64,000 nucleotides of DNA from Caballeronia cordobensis (lineage in GTDB: Bacteria; Pseudomonadota; Gammaproteobacteria; Burkholderiales; Burkholderiaceae): NCBI RefSeq assembly GCF_001544575.2, contig NZ_FCNY02000002.1, positions 434,001 through 498,000 on the forward strand, given 5' to 3'. Within the stretch, counting starts at the first letter, position 1. Each line of letters begins with the position of its first letter. Both the position numbers and the translations under genes were made by a program. Of this stretch, positions 11,611 to 22,520 are shown piece by piece. The notes beneath the pieces are model-generated. The model ran no database searches, was not told the origin of the DNA, and saw only the letters and a list, made by a program, of their open reading frames with translations.

Positions 11611-12416
11611 GAACCCGTGTCATCACGGCAATCGTCCTGCTCGCGGTACTCGTGCCGATCACGCTGTTCGCGCCGATCGGCGCGTTCGGCGCGCTGATCG
11701 GCTTCGTCGTGGTGTTCGCGGCATGGGAATGGGGCCGGCTCCTCAAGCTGAACGGCGCGGGGCCGGTGGCGTACGCGGTCGTCGCAGGACTGGCGCTCGT
11801 CCTGAGCGCGTTCCTCGGCATCAGATCCACGCCGCTGTACGAGATGGCCGCGATCTTCTGGGTGCTCGCCGGTCCGTATGCGCTGCTGCGCAAGCCGACG
11901 CTCGCCGCCCACGCGTGGCGCGCCTTCCTGCTTTTTGCGGGTATCGTTGTGTTTCTGGCCTGCTGGCACGCGGTCGTCGACGCGCGCACGCGCGGCGTGG
12001 CGTTCGTGCTATCGCTTCTGCTAGTAGTCTGGCTGGCTGATATAGGCGCATACTTCGCCGGAAAAGCGCTCGGCCGCCACAAGCTCGCTCCGTCGATCAG
12101 CCCCGGCAAGACCTGGGAGGGCGCCGTCGGCGGGTGGCTCGCGGTCATCGTCATCGGCGCGCTCGCCGCCGGCACCGGTTTTTATGCGCCCACCGTTTTC
12201 ACGGCCTTCGTCGAGCATCTCGGCTGGGATCGCTCATTCGTCGCGCTTTCCGTGCTGGTCGCGTTCAGCGTGGTCGGCGATCTGTTCGAGTCGCTGCTGA
12301 AGCGCCAGGCCGGCGTCAAGGATTCGAGCGGCCTGCTGCCGGGTCACGGCGGCGTCCTCGACCGCATCGACGCATTGTTGCCCGTATTGCCGATTGCCTT
12401 GCTCATGCTCGGCTGA
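11604..12416 (+). CDS. cdsA: Phosphatidate cytidylyltransferase (CDP-diglyceride synthase)
   Basis: Makes CDP-diacylglycerol, the precursor of phospholipids, from phosphatidate and CTP at the inner membrane. It has 270 residues with about seven hydrophobic segments. The C-terminal family signature [18 protein letters not shown] is complete. It overlaps uppS and is followed closely by dxr. Confidence 0.97.
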   Translation: MLRTRVITAIVLLAVLVPITLFAPIGAFGALIGFVVVFAAWEWGRLLKLNGAGPVAYAVVAGLALVLSAFLGIRSTPLYEMAAIFWVLAGPYALLRKPTLAAHAWRAFLLFAGIVVFLACWHAVVDARTRGVAFVLSLLLVVWLADIGAYFAGKALGRHKLAPSISPGKTWEGAVGGWLAVIVIGALAAGTGFYAPTVFTAFVEHLGWDRSFVALSVLVAFSVVGDLFESLLKRQAGVKDSSGLLPGHGGVLDRIDALLPVLPIALLMLG

Positions 12417-12434
12417 CCGGCTAGAGAAGAATTC

Positions 12435-13652
12435 ATGCAAAAACGTCTCACATTGCTCGGCTCCACGGGCTCGATCGGCGATAGCACGCTCGACGTCGTG
12501 GCGCGGCACCCGGACCGTTTCTCGGTCTACGCGCTCAGCGCGCATCGCAACGGCGAGAAGCTCGTCGCCCAATGTCTGAAGTTTCAGCCCGAAGTGGCCG
12601 TCGTCGGCGATGCCGAAACCGCCGCGCGCGTCGCTCAGGCCTTGCGCGCCGCGGGCTGCAAGACAGAAGTGACGCACGGGCCCGACGCGCTCGTCGAGGT
12701 CGCACGCGCGGATTCGTGCGATACGGTCGTCGCGGCCATCGTCGGCGCGGCGGGCCTTGCGCCCACGCTCGCCGCCGCGCGCGCCGGCAAGCGCATCCTG
12801 CTTGCGAACAAGGAAGCGCTCGTGATGTCCGGCCAGATCTTCATGGACGCGGTGCGCGATAACGGCGCGATCCTGCTGCCGGTCGACAGCGAGCACAACG
12901 CGGTATTTCAGTGCCTGCCGCCTTGCGCGGACAAAGAGGCGAAGCTGCACGGCGGCGTCTCGAAGATCATCCTCACGGCATCCGGCGGCCCGTTCCGCAC
13001 GCGCGAGCCGGCCACGCTCGTGAACGTCACGCCCGAAGAGGCCGTGAAGCACCCGAACTGGGCGATGGGCCGCAAGATTTCCGTCGATTCCGCAACGATG
13101 ATGAACAAGGGCCTCGAAGTCATCGAGGCGCACTGGCTCTTCGATCTGCCCGGATCGCGCATCGAGGTGCTGATCCATCCGCAAAGCGTGATTCATTCGA
13201 TGGTGTCCTACGCGGACGGCTCGGTGCTCGCGCAGCTTGGCAATCCCGATATGCGCACGCCCATCGCGCATGCGCTGGCGTATCCTGAGCGTGTGGACTC
13301 GGGCGTCGCGGCGCTCGACCTCGCGCAGATCGCGTCCCTTACGTTCGAGAAACCCGATTTCGCGCGCTTTCCGTGTCTCGCGCTCGCGATTCAGGCGCTG
13401 GAGGCGGGCGGCATCGCGAGCGCCGCGCTCAATGCGGCGAACGAAATCGCCGTGGAGGCGTTCCTCGAACGCCGCATCGGCTTCATGGCGATCGGCGAGG
13501 TGGTGGAGCGCGTGCTGAACGCCTTGCCGAACACGAGCGCTGCCACGCTTGCCGACGTCCTCGCCGCCGATGCGAACGCGCGCCGTCTCGCATCCGGTTT
13601 CGTCGCAGAGCTCACCGCGAGCGCGCCAGGCGCCGAACCCATCGCCCATTGA
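12435..13652 (+). CDS. dxr: 1-deoxy-D-xylulose 5-phosphate reductoisomerase
   Basis: Second enzyme of the MEP isoprenoid pathway, which makes the isopentenyl units that UppS uses. It has 405 residues. The NADPH-binding start is [16 protein letters not shown]. The metal and substrate motifs include [19 protein letters not shown] and [18 protein letters not shown]. It starts 18 bases after cdsA. Confidence 0.97.
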   Translation: MQKRLTLLGSTGSIGDSTLDVVARHPDRFSVYALSAHRNGEKLVAQCLKFQPEVAVVGDAETAARVAQALRAAGCKTEVTHGPDALVEVARADSCDTVVAAIVGAAGLAPTLAAARAGKRILLANKEALVMSGQIFMDAVRDNGAILLPVDSEHNAVFQCLPPCADKEAKLHGGVSKIILTASGGPFRTREPATLVNVTPEEAVKHPNWAMGRKISVDSATMMNKGLEVIEAHWLFDLPGSRIEVLIHPQSVIHSMVSYADGSVLAQLGNPDMRTPIAHALAYPERVDSGVAALDLAQIASLTFEKPDFARFPCLALAIQALEAGGIASAALNAANEIAVEAFLERRIGFMAIGEVVERVLNALPNTSAATLADVLAADANARRLASGFVAELTASAPGAEPIAH

Positions 13653-13659
13653 GGCCGTC

Positions 13660-15042
13660 ATGAACTTTCTGACCGAAATCGTCGCCTTCGTCGTCGCGAT
13701 AGGCGTGCTCGTCGTCGTCCACGAATTCGGTCACTACAGCGTCGCGCGCCTGTGCGGCGTGAAGGTGCTGCGTTTTTCGGTGGGCTTCGGCAAACCGCTC
13801 GTGCAATGGGTCAGCAAGAAGACGGGCGTCCAGTGGACGATCGCCGCGTTGCCGCTCGGCGGCTATGTGAAGATGCTCGACGAGCGCGAGGTCGATCCGG
13901 AGAGCGGCCAGAAGATTGCCCCGGAGGACCTGCCGCGCGCGTTCAACCGGCAGAGTGTCGGCAAGCGCATCGCGATCGTCGCGGCGGGGCCCGTCGCCAA
14001 CTTCCTGCTGGCGATCGCGCTTTTTTCCGCGGTGTTCGCGGGCGGCGTGACAGAACCGGCAGCGATCGTCTCGCAGCCTGCGCCGGAAACGGCGGCGGCG
14101 CGCGCGGGCTTCGAAGGCGGCGAAAACATTCTTTCGATGCGCGACGCGCAAGGCGGCGAGACGCATCCGATCCGCTCCTGGTCCGACCTGCGCTGGAAAC
14201 TGCTCGATGCGTCGTTCGACCACCGCCGCGTCGTGCTCACCGCGAAGACGCACGAGGGCACCTTCGACTTTCCGGTGAGCGTCGCCGGCATTACCGACGC
14301 CGACGCCGATCAGGACTTCATGGACAAGCTCGGCTTCGCGCCGGGCGGCGGCACGCTGACGGTGGCGGGCGTCGAGGCGGGCAGCGCCGCACAGAAAAGC
14401 GGCCTCAAGGCGGGCGACACGCTGCGCGCGATCGACGGCCGTTCCGTCGACAACGCGGCGAGCTTCATCGACTACGTGAAGGCGCATGGCGCGAAGCCCG
14501 TGACGCTCGTGATCGAGCGCAACGGCCAGCGCGAAGCGGTGCAGATCGTGCCCGACATCAAGCGCGATGCGTCGTCGGGCAAGGATATCGGCCGGATCGG
14601 CGCGGCGCTCGCGAACCAGCTGCCGACCGTGGACGTGCGCTACGGGCCGATCGAGAGCTTGCGTCTCGGCGTGAACCGCACGTGGGACATCAGCGTGTAC
14701 TCGCTGCGCATGTTCGGGCGGATGATCGTCGGCGAGGCGTCGCTCAAGAATCTGTCGGGGCCTGTCACGATTGCCGACTATGCGGGCAAGAGCGCAAGGC
14801 TCGGTTTGACGGCCTTCGTTTCGTTTCTGGCGCTCGTCAGCATCAGCCTCGGTGTGTTGAACTTGTTACCGATTCCCGTTTTGGACGGTGGTCATCTGTT
14901 ATATTATTTGGTTGAGGCTGTTACCGGCAAGGCTGTATCCGATCGCTGGCAGCTTGTTCTGCAAAGGGCGGGCCTGGTCTGCATCGTCGCGCTGTCGATG
15001 ATCGCATTGTTCAACGACCTCGCTCGCCTGATTCGTTTCTGA
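13660..15042 (+). CDS. rseP: RIP zinc metalloprotease RseP (site-2 protease)
   Basis: Inner-membrane protease that cleaves the anti-sigma factor RseA and activates sigma-E during envelope stress. It has 460 residues. The zinc motif HEFGH lies at 21-25 in the first membrane helix, a central PDZ region follows (TVAGVEAGSAAQKSGLKAGDTL), and NLLPIPVLDGGHLLYY near the end supplies the third ligand. The ATG at 13660 is chosen. The long in-frame extension upstream overlaps dxr. It lies directly before bamA, as usual. Confidence 0.97.
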   Translation: MNFLTEIVAFVVAIGVLVVVHEFGHYSVARLCGVKVLRFSVGFGKPLVQWVSKKTGVQWTIAALPLGGYVKMLDEREVDPESGQKIAPEDLPRAFNRQSVGKRIAIVAAGPVANFLLAIALFSAVFAGGVTEPAAIVSQPAPETAAARAGFEGGENILSMRDAQGGETHPIRSWSDLRWKLLDASFDHRRVVLTAKTHEGTFDFPVSVAGITDADADQDFMDKLGFAPGGGTLTVAGVEAGSAAQKSGLKAGDTLRAIDGRSVDNAASFIDYVKAHGAKPVTLVIERNGQREAVQIVPDIKRDASSGKDIGRIGAALANQLPTVDVRYGPIESLRLGVNRTWDISVYSLRMFGRMIVGEASLKNLSGPVTIADYAGKSARLGLTAFVSFLALVSISLGVLNLLPIPVLDGGHLLYYLVEAVTGKAVSDRWQLVLQRAGLVCIVALSMIALFNDLARLIRF

Positions 15043-15119
15043 TCCACTTTGACAATTTCTGGCGGCGTCTTTCGAGCGACCGCCGGAACGAATGCAGCTT
15101 TAAATACTGGGGAAGCACG

Positions 15120-17432
15120 TTGTTCAAACCTCATCGCTTTGTTCCTAAGACGGCTGTGGCCGCGGCGCTGGCCGCGACGGGTATGGCGGCGCACGCCACC
15201 ACGCCGTTCGTCGTGCAGGATATTCGGATCGACGGTCTTCAACGCATCGAACCGGGCTCCGTGTTCGCTTATCTGCCCATCAAGCAAGGCGACACCTTCA
15301 CCGACGACAAGGCCTCCGAAGCGATTCGCGCGCTGTACGCAACGGGCTTCTTCAACGACGTTCAGATCGCCACCGAAGGCAACGTGGTGGTCGTGCAGGT
15401 GCAGGAGCGCCCGGCGATCTCCGCCATCGACTTCGCGGGCCTGCACGAGTTCGACAAGGAAAATCTGACCAAGGCGCTGCGCTCGGTCGGCCTGTCGCAA
15501 GGCCGCTCGTACGACAAGGCGCTCGTCGACAAGGCGGAGCAGGAGCTCAAGCGCCAATACCTCACGCGCGGCTACTACGCGGCGGAAGTCACGACCACCG
15601 TGACGCCGGTTGACCGCAACCGCGTCGCGATCCTGTTCTCGGTCGCCGAAGGTCCGAGCGCGAAGATTCGCCAGATCAACTTCGTCGGCAACAAGGCGTT
15701 CAGTTCGAACACGCTGCTCGGCGAAATGCAGCTGTCCACGCCGAACTGGTTCTCGTGGTACACGAAGAGCGATCTGTACGCGAAGGAAAAGCTGACGGGC
15801 GACCTCGAGAACGTGCGCTCGTACTACCTGAACCGCGGCTACCTCGAGTTCAGCATCGATTCCACGCAGGTGTCGATCTCGCCGGACAAGAAGGACATGT
15901 ATCTGACGATCGCCGTGCATGAAGGCGAGCCGTACAAGATCAGCAGCGTCCAGCTGGCGGGAAATCTGCTCGACCGCGAGGCCGAGCTCAAGAAGCTCAT
16001 CAAGATCAAGCCGGGCGAGCGCTTCTCGGCCGAGAAGCTGCAGGCCACGACCAAGGCGATCGTCGACAAGCTCGGCGAGTACGGCTACGCGTTCGCGCAG
16101 GTCAACGCTCAGCCGCAGATCGATCAGGCGGATCACACGGTCGCGCTCACGCTGCAAGTCGACCCGAGCCGCCGCGTGTATGTGCGTCGCGTGAACATCG
16201 TCGGCAATACGCGCACGCGCGACGAAGTGGTGCGCCGTGAAATGCGTCAGCTCGAAAGCTCGTGGTTCGATTCGAGCCGCCTCGGGCTGTCGAAGGACCG
16301 TATCAACCGTCTCGGCTATTTCACCGACGTGGACGTCACGACGGTTCCCGTCGAAGGCACGAACGACCAGGTCGACGTCGATGTGAAGGTCGCGGAAAAG
16401 CCGACCGGCGCGATCACGCTGGGCGCGGGCTTCTCGTCGACGGACAAGGTGGTGCTGTCCGCGGGCGTGTCGCAGGACAACGTGTTCGGCTCGGGCACGA
16501 GTCTCGCGGTCAACGTGAACACCGCGAAGACATACCGCACGCTGACCGTAACGCAGGTCGATCCGTACTTCACGATCGACGGCATCAAGCGCATTACCGA
16601 CGCGTACTACCGCACGTATCAGCCGCTGTATTACTCGACGGATTCGAGCTTCAAGATCATCACGATGGGTGCGGACACCAAGTTCGGCATCCCGTTCTCC
16701 GAGCAGGACACGGTGTTCTTCGGCGTCGGCGCCGAGCAGAACACGATGGATCTCGACTCGGCCACGCCGCAGTCGTATCAGAACTACGTGAACGAGTTCG
16801 GCCGCGTGGTGAACAACTATCCGCTGACGGTCGGCTGGTCGCGCGACAATCGCGACAGCGCGCTGGTGCCGAGCCGCGGTTACTACATCCAGTCGAACGC
16901 GGAATACGGCACGCCGCTCGGCAACACGACGTACGCCAAGTTCGACGCGCAGTTCCAGTACTACTACTCGTTCGCGCGCGGCTTCGTGCTCGGCTTCAAC
17001 CTGCAGGGTGGCTACGGCAAGGGTCTGCAAGGCCAGACGTACCCGATCTTCAAGAACTACTACGCGGGCGGTATCGGTTCGGTGCGCGGCTACTCGCCGA
17101 GTTCGCTGGGTCCGCGCGACTCCAAGACGAACGACCCGATCGGCGGCTCGCGCATGGCGGTGGGCAATATCGAACTGACGTTCCCGCTGCCGGGCACGGG
17201 TTATGACCGCACGCTGCGCGTCTTCACCTTCCTCGATGCCGGTAACGTCTGGGGCGATCCGAACCAGGGCGGCACGAGCGGCGGCGCGAACGGCTTGCGC
17301 TACGGCTACGGTGTGGGTCTCGCGTGGATCTCGCCGATTGGCCCGCTCAAGCTGAGCCTCGGCTTCCCGCTGCAGAAGCACGAAGGCGACCAGTATCAGA
17401 AGTTCCAGTTCCAGATCGGTACGGCTTTCTAA
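15120..17432 (+). CDS. bamA: Outer membrane protein assembly factor BamA
   Basis: Core of the BAM complex that inserts beta-barrel proteins into the outer membrane. It has 770 residues: a signal peptide (cleaved after AAHA), five POTRA domains to about residue 420, then a 16-strand barrel with the loop-6 motif GSVRGYSPSSLGP and a C-terminal Phe (FQIGTAF). The start codon is TTG at 15120, preceded by GGGGAA. No ATG lies at a sensible position. Confidence 0.97.
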   Translation: MFKPHRFVPKTAVAAALAATGMAAHATTPFVVQDIRIDGLQRIEPGSVFAYLPIKQGDTFTDDKASEAIRALYATGFFNDVQIATEGNVVVVQVQERPAISAIDFAGLHEFDKENLTKALRSVGLSQGRSYDKALVDKAEQELKRQYLTRGYYAAEVTTTVTPVDRNRVAILFSVAEGPSAKIRQINFVGNKAFSSNTLLGEMQLSTPNWFSWYTKSDLYAKEKLTGDLENVRSYYLNRGYLEFSIDSTQVSISPDKKDMYLTIAVHEGEPYKISSVQLAGNLLDREAELKKLIKIKPGERFSAEKLQATTKAIVDKLGEYGYAFAQVNAQPQIDQADHTVALTLQVDPSRRVYVRRVNIVGNTRTRDEVVRREMRQLESSWFDSSRLGLSKDRINRLGYFTDVDVTTVPVEGTNDQVDVDVKVAEKPTGAITLGAGFSSTDKVVLSAGVSQDNVFGSGTSLAVNVNTAKTYRTLTVTQVDPYFTIDGIKRITDAYYRTYQPLYYSTDSSFKIITMGADTKFGIPFSEQDTVFFGVGAEQNTMDLDSATPQSYQNYVNEFGRVVNNYPLTVGWSRDNRDSALVPSRGYYIQSNAEYGTPLGNTTYAKFDAQFQYYYSFARGFVLGFNLQGGYGKGLQGQTYPIFKNYYAGGIGSVRGYSPSSLGPRDSKTNDPIGGSRMAVGNIELTFPLPGTGYDRTLRVFTFLDAGNVWGDPNQGGTSGGANGLRYGYGVGLAWISPIGPLKLSLGFPLQKHEGDQYQKFQFQIGTAF

Positions 17433-17487
17433 GCGGCCTGTCTTCGAACGCGAATTTCATTCATTCAGACGTAACGTGAGGAACACT

Positions 17488-18039
17488 TTGGGAACCGGTA
17501 AGCATTCGAAACATAGGGCGCTGGCGCTTGCGTTGTCGATGGTTCTCGGCCTGGGCGCGGCGATGTCCGCCAGCGCTCAGGAAGCGCGCATCGCGGCCGT
17601 GAATTCGGACCGCATCCTGCGCGAATCGTCGGCGGCGAAGGCCGCACAGTCGAAGCTGGAGCAGGAATTCTCCAAGCGCGACAAAGCGCTGCAGGATATG
17701 GCGCAGCGTCTGAAATCGATGTCGGACAACATCGACAAGAACGGTTCCTCGATGGCGCCGGCCGACCGCGCGGCGCGTCAGCGCGACCTCGCGCAGCTCG
17801 ACGCGGACTTTCAGCGCAAGCAGCGCGAATTCCGCGAAGACCTGAATCAGCGCCGCAACGAGGAACTCGCGGCGGTGCTGGACCGGGCGAACAAGGTGAT
17901 CAAGCAGATCGCGGAGCAGCAGCATTACGACCTCATCGTGCAGGAAGCCGTGTACGTGAGTCCGCGCATCGATATCACGGATCAGGTGCTGAAGGCGCTG
18001 GCCGCGAGTTCGGCCGGCACGGGATCGAGCTCGAACTGA
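17488..18039 (+). CDS. ompH: OmpH/Skp family periplasmic chaperone
   Basis: Holds unfolded outer-membrane proteins in the periplasm and passes them to BamA. It has a signal peptide ([21 protein letters not shown]), then long charged helices ([25 protein letters not shown]), typical of the tentacle-like Skp fold. The start is uncertain. The TTG at 17488 has AGGA five bases upstream and gives 183 residues. The GTG at 17476 gives 187 but lacks a ribosome site. Confidence 0.93.
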   Translation: MGTGKHSKHRALALALSMVLGLGAAMSASAQEARIAAVNSDRILRESSAAKAAQSKLEQEFSKRDKALQDMAQRLKSMSDNIDKNGSSMAPADRAARQRDLAQLDADFQRKQREFREDLNQRRNEELAAVLDRANKVIKQIAEQQHYDLIVQEAVYVSPRIDITDQVLKALAASSAGTGSSSN

Positions 18040-18055
18040 CGAGGACTGGGACGAG

Positions 18056-19156
18056 ATGGCATCAGGCATGGCGATCACGCTCGACGAACTGGTGAAGCGC
18101 TTCGGCGGCGAGGTGGTCGGCGACGGCGCGCACGCGGTCGGGAGCCTCGCGCCGCTCGACAAGGCAGGCCCCGCACAACTGGCGTTTCTTGCGAATCAGA
18201 AGTATCTGCCGCAGGTGGAAGCGACCCGCGCCGGCGCGGTGCTGATTTCCCCCGCGGACCTCGAGAAGGTGACGAATCGCTCGGGCAGCAATTTCATCGT
18301 CACGCCGAACCCCTACGCTTATTTCGCGCGCGTCGCGCAGGCGTTCATCGACCTGGCCACGCCCAAGGCCAAGCCGGGCGTGCATCCGAGCGCCTATGTC
18401 GATGCCGATGCGAAGGTCGCGGCGAGCGCTGTGATCGGACCGCACGTCACGGTGGAAGCGGGCGCGGTCGTCGGCGAGCGCGTCAGGCTGGATGCCGGCG
18501 TGGTCGTCGGTCGCGGCGTGCAGCTCGGCGACGACGTGCATCTGTATCCCAATGTCACCGTTTATCACGGCTGCAAGCTGGGCGCGCGCGTGATCGTGCA
18601 CGCGGGCGCGGTGATCGGCGCGGACGGCTTCGGTTTCGCGCCGGATTTCACCGGCGAGGGCGAAGCGCGCACCGGAAGCTGGGTGAAGATCCCGCAGGTG
18701 GGCGCGGTGGATATCGCGGAGGACGTGGAGATCGGCGCGAACACGACGATCGACCGCGGCGCGATGGCGGACACCGTCATCGAGGCCAGCGTGAAGATCG
18801 ACAATCTCGTGCAGATCGGCCATAACTGCCGTATCGGCGCCTACACGGTCATCGCGGGCTGCGCGGGCATCGCGGGCAGCACGACTATCGGCAAGCATTG
18901 CATGATCGGCGGGGCGGTGGGCATTGCGGGCCACGTGACGCTCGCGGACTACGTGATCGTCACGGCGAAGTCAGGCGTGTCGAAGTCGCTGCTCAAGCCG
19001 GGCCTGTACACGAGCGCGTTTCCGGCCGTGCCGCACGCCGAGTGGAACAAGAGCGCGGCGATCATGCGCAATCTGGACAAAATGCGCGACCGCATCAAGG
19101 CGCTCGAAACGGCGCTGGCGGACGCGGGCAAGCCTGACGATCGAAGCGGCGCCTGA
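18056..19156 (+). CDS. lpxD: UDP-3-O-(3-hydroxyacyl)glucosamine N-acyltransferase
   Basis: Third step of lipid A synthesis. It has 366 residues: an N-terminal uridine-binding domain, then a left-handed beta-helix of hexapeptide repeats (about 110-310, for example [20 protein letters not shown]) containing the [12 protein letters not shown] catalytic region, and a C-terminal helix. A second in-frame ATG at 18068 is possible. The order lpxD-fabZ-lpxA-lpxB is conserved. Confidence 0.97.
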   Translation: MASGMAITLDELVKRFGGEVVGDGAHAVGSLAPLDKAGPAQLAFLANQKYLPQVEATRAGAVLISPADLEKVTNRSGSNFIVTPNPYAYFARVAQAFIDLATPKAKPGVHPSAYVDADAKVAASAVIGPHVTVEAGAVVGERVRLDAGVVVGRGVQLGDDVHLYPNVTVYHGCKLGARVIVHAGAVIGADGFGFAPDFTGEGEARTGSWVKIPQVGAVDIAEDVEIGANTTIDRGAMADTVIEASVKIDNLVQIGHNCRIGAYTVIAGCAGIAGSTTIGKHCMIGGAVGIAGHVTLADYVIVTAKSGVSKSLLKPGLYTSAFPAVPHAEWNKSAAIMRNLDKMRDRIKALETALADAGKPDDRSGA

Positions 19157-19302
19157 GCGCCCGGCGCGTCAAAAGCGAAGCGCCGAAGCCGAATCAAGAG
19201 CGGGCCGGTTCGAGCAGCCCGACAGACGCAGCAAACCGGGCGGGCGCCTGAGACGGCCCGCCATCCAATTTCCGCGCCGACACGCGCGTGAGCAGAACGA
19301 CC

Positions 19303-19761
19303 ATGAGCACAGAAAAAATCAATTTCGACATCCACAAGATCCTCACGCTGTTGCCGCATCGCTATCCGATCCTGCTCGTGGACCGCGTGCTCGAACTTGA
19401 GCCGCACAAGAGCATCAAAGCGATCAAGAACGTGACGATCAACGAGCCGTTCTTCCAGGGTCACTTCCCGACGCGTCCGGTCATGCCGGGCGTGCTGATT
19501 CTCGAGGCGCTCGCGCAGACCGCGGCGCTCCTGACCTTCGCGGAAGAGCCGCACGACCCGGCCAAGACGCTTTACTACTTCGTCGGTATCGACGGCGCGC
19601 GTTTCAAGCGCGTGGTGGAACCGGGTGATCAACTGGTGCTCAATGTCAATTTCGAGCGGTACATGCGAGGCATCTGGAAGTTCAAGGCGCGCGCCGAAGT
19701 GGACGGCGCGACGGCCGCCGAAGCTGAGCTCATGTGTACCGTGAAGGACACGGACGCTTAA
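19303..19761 (+). CDS. fabZ: 3-hydroxyacyl-[acyl-carrier-protein] dehydratase FabZ
   Basis: Dehydrates 3-hydroxyacyl-ACP in fatty acid synthesis and so competes with LpxA for the same substrate. It has 152 residues. Active-site motifs are [14 protein letters not shown] (catalytic His) and [20 protein letters not shown] (catalytic Glu). The ATG at 19303 begins the usual MSTEKIN N-terminus. The in-frame GTG 15 bases upstream is less likely. Confidence 0.97.
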   Translation: MSTEKINFDIHKILTLLPHRYPILLVDRVLELEPHKSIKAIKNVTINEPFFQGHFPTRPVMPGVLILEALAQTAALLTFAEEPHDPAKTLYYFVGIDGARFKRVVEPGDQLVLNVNFERYMRGIWKFKARAEVDGATAAEAELMCTVKDTDA

Positions 19762-19831
19762 GCGCATTTGCGTTGCGTACACCCCGCGTTCACCGTAACA
19801 AGCAGCACGAACCGCATAAGGCCATCAGCGC

Positions 19832-20620
19832 ATGAGCAAGATTCACCCCACCGCGATCATCGAGCCGGGCGCGCAGCTCGACGATTCCGTCGAAGTCGGA
19901 CCGTACGCGATCGTCGGTTCGCACGTCGTGATCGGCGCGGGCACGACCGTCGGCTCGCACAGCGTGATCGAGGGCCACACGACGATCGGCCGCGACAACC
20001 GCATCGGCCATTACGCGTCGATCGGCGGCCGTCCGCAGGACATGAAGTACAAAGGCGAGCCGACGCGCCTCGAAATCGGCGACCGCAACACCATTCGCGA
20101 ATTCACGACGCTGCACACGGGCACGGTGCAGGATCAGAGCCTCACGTCCATCGGCAGCGATTGCTGGATCATGGCGTACGTGCACGTCGGCCATGACTGC
20201 CGGCTTGGCGACAACGTCATCATGTCGAGCAATGCGCAACTGGCGGGGCACGTGATCGTCGGCGATCACGCCATCATCGGCGGCATGTCGGGCGTGCACC
20301 AGTTCGTGCGCATCGGCGCGCATTCGATGCTCGGCGGCGCCTCCGCGCTCGTGCAGGACGTCCCGCCCTTCGTGATCGCGGCGGGCAACAAGGCGGAGCC
20401 GCACGGCATCAACGTCGAAGGCCTGCGCCGCCGCGGTTTTACGCCCGACGCCATTTCGGCGTTGCGCTCGGCGTATCGCATCGTCTACAAGAGCGGCCTG
20501 TCGCTCGAAGAGGCGAAAGTGCAGCTCAAGGAACTGAGCACGGCGGGCGGCGAGGGCGATGCGCCCGTTAAGGCATTCTCCGACTTCATCGCGGCGTCGC
20601 AGCGCGGCATCATCCGCTAA
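19832..20620 (+). CDS. lpxA: Acyl-ACP--UDP-N-acetylglucosamine O-acyltransferase
   Basis: First step of lipid A synthesis. It has 262 residues. The N-terminal beta-helix of hexapeptide repeats ([26 protein letters not shown]) carries [27 protein letters not shown] repeats with the catalytic His (in EFTTLHTGT). The C-terminal part is a helical ACP-binding domain ([12 protein letters not shown]). Confidence 0.97.
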   Translation: MSKIHPTAIIEPGAQLDDSVEVGPYAIVGSHVVIGAGTTVGSHSVIEGHTTIGRDNRIGHYASIGGRPQDMKYKGEPTRLEIGDRNTIREFTTLHTGTVQDQSLTSIGSDCWIMAYVHVGHDCRLGDNVIMSSNAQLAGHVIVGDHAIIGGMSGVHQFVRIGAHSMLGGASALVQDVPPFVIAAGNKAEPHGINVEGLRRRGFTPDAISALRSAYRIVYKSGLSLEEAKVQLKELSTAGGEGDAPVKAFSDFIAASQRGIIR

Positions 20621-20632
20621 GCACGCCGCCCG

Positions 20633-21799
20633 ATGACCCCGAACCACAACCCGCCACGCATCGCGATGGTCGCGGGCGAGCCGTCTGGCGACCTGCTCGC
20701 GGCCTCGCTGCTCAAGGGCCTGAGGCAAACGCTGCCGGACGGCACGCGCTATAGCGGCATCGGCGGCCCGCGCATGACGGCCGAGGGTTTCGAAGCGCAC
20801 TGGCCGATGGACAAACTGACCGTGCGCGGCTATGTCGAAGCGCTCAAGCACATTCCCGAAATTCTCGGCATCCGCAACGAGATCAAGCGGCAGCTGCTCG
20901 CGGAGCCGCCTTCGGTGTTTATCGGCGTGGACGCGCCCGATTTCAATTTCGGGCTCGAACAACCGCTGCGCGAAGCCGGGATTCCGACCGTGCATTTCGT
21001 CTGCCCGTCGATCTGGGCGTGGCGCGGCGGGCGCATCAAGAAGATCGTGAAAGCGGTCGATCACATGCTGTGCGTGTTTCCGTTCGAAACAGCGCTGCTC
21101 GAAAAATCGGGTGTTGCGGCGACCTACGTCGGCCATCCGCTCGCGGACGAAATCCCGCTCGAACCCGACACGAACGGCGCACGCCGCGAACTCGGCATCG
21201 CGGAAGGCGGTCCGGTGATCGCCGTGTTGCCGGGCAGCCGCCGTTCGGAAATCTCGCTGATCGGCCCGACCTTTTTCGACGCGATGGAGCTGATGCAGCT
21301 TCGCGAACCGGGCGTGCGCTTTCTGATGCCCGCCGCGAATCCGGCGCTGCGCGAATTGCTGCAGCCGCTCGTAGAGGCGCATCCGCACCTGTCGCTGACG
21401 ATCACCGACGGCCGCGCGCAAACCGCGATGACCGCCGCCGACGCGATTCTCGTGAAAAGCGGCACCGTCACGCTCGAAGCCGCGCTGCTCAAGAAGCCGA
21501 TGGTCATCTCGTACAAGGTGCCCTGGCTCACGGGTCAGATCATGAAGCGGCAGGGTTATCTGCCGTACGTGGGCTTGCCGAACATTCTGGCGGGGCGCTT
21601 CGTCGTGCCCGAAATCCTGCAGCATTTCGCCACGCCCGAAGCGCTCGCCGACGCCACGCTGAAACAGTTGAACGACGACGCCAACCGCCGTACCCTGACG
21701 GAAATCTTCACCGACATGCACATCGCGCTGCGCCAGAATACGGCGCAGAAGGCGGCCCAGGCGGTCGCGCGGGTGCTGGACACGCGGAGGCCGCGCTAA
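20633..21799 (+). CDS. lpxB: Lipid-A-disaccharide synthase
   Basis: Joins two acylated glucosamine units to make the lipid A disaccharide. It has 388 residues. The GT19 family motifs are present: [24 protein letters not shown] N-terminus, [28 protein letters not shown] and [14 protein letters not shown]. It lies 12 bases after lpxA and shares one base with rnhB (TAATG). Confidence 0.97.
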   Translation: MTPNHNPPRIAMVAGEPSGDLLAASLLKGLRQTLPDGTRYSGIGGPRMTAEGFEAHWPMDKLTVRGYVEALKHIPEILGIRNEIKRQLLAEPPSVFIGVDAPDFNFGLEQPLREAGIPTVHFVCPSIWAWRGGRIKKIVKAVDHMLCVFPFETALLEKSGVAATYVGHPLADEIPLEPDTNGARRELGIAEGGPVIAVLPGSRRSEISLIGPTFFDAMELMQLREPGVRFLMPAANPALRELLQPLVEAHPHLSLTITDGRAQTAMTAADAILVKSGTVTLEAALLKKPMVISYKVPWLTGQIMKRQGYLPYVGLPNILAGRFVVPEILQHFATPEALADATLKQLNDDANRRTLTEIFTDMHIALRQNTAQKAAQAVARVLDTRRPR

Positions 21800-22503
21800 T
21801 GGCGGCGAAAAATTCAGCTCAGACGGGACTCGATTTCAGTTCGCCGTTCGACATCATCTGTGGCGTCGATGAAGCCGGGCGCGGCCCGCTGGCGGGCCCG
21901 GTCGTCGCGGCGGCGGTGATTTTCGATCCCGCCAAGCCGCGAATCAACGGCCTCGACGATTCCAAGGCGCTCTCGGCCAAGCGGCGCGAAGAGCTCTACG
22001 CGAAGATCGTCGATCGCGCGCTCGCCTATTGCATCGCGTCGGCGAGCGTCGAGGAAATCGACACCATCAACATTCTGCACGCGTCCATGCTCGCGATGAA
22101 GCGCGCGGTGGAAGGCCTCGCGGTGGCGCCGACGCTCGTCAAGGTCGACGGCAACCGCTGCCCGACGCTTTCGATCCGCTCGGAAGCGGTGATCGGCGGC
22201 GACGCGCTCATCAAGCAGATTTCCGCGGCATCGATTCTCGCGAAAGTCACGCGCGACCGCATGCTGCTGGACCTGCATCAAACCTATCCGATGTACGGTT
22301 TCGACGCGCATTCGGGCTACGGCACGCCTCAGCATCTGCGGGCGCTGCGCGAGCATGGTCCGTGCGAGCATCATCGGCGTTCGTTCGCGCCGGTGCGCGA
22401 GGCGCATGCGCTCGTGTTCGGCTCCGTGCTGCCGGAAATCGCGCCGGAAGTGCTCCAGGTCGCGTCGAACCTCGACGACGGTCCCGACGCGCTCGCTTTC
22501 TGA
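21799..22503 (+). CDS. rnhB: Ribonuclease HII
   Basis: Cuts the RNA strand of RNA-DNA hybrids and removes single ribonucleotides from DNA. It has 234 residues. The motif [20 protein letters not shown] carries two acidic catalytic residues, [14 protein letters not shown] follows, and the [15 protein letters not shown] region supplies the rest. The ATG overlaps the lpxB stop by one base. Confidence 0.97.
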   Translation: MAAKNSAQTGLDFSSPFDIICGVDEAGRGPLAGPVVAAAVIFDPAKPRINGLDDSKALSAKRREELYAKIVDRALAYCIASASVEEIDTINILHASMLAMKRAVEGLAVAPTLVKVDGNRCPTLSIRSEAVIGGDALIKQISAASILAKVTRDRMLLDLHQTYPMYGFDAHSGYGTPQHLRALREHGPCEHHRRSFAPVREAHALVFGSVLPEIAPEVLQVASNLDDGPDALAF

Positions 22504-22520
22504 GCGTCATTCATTCCAAC

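Noticed and set aside
14904..17381. 825-codon minus-strand open frame
   Set aside because: Antisense shadow of bamA in GC-rich DNA. It is Arg/Val-rich with no domain.
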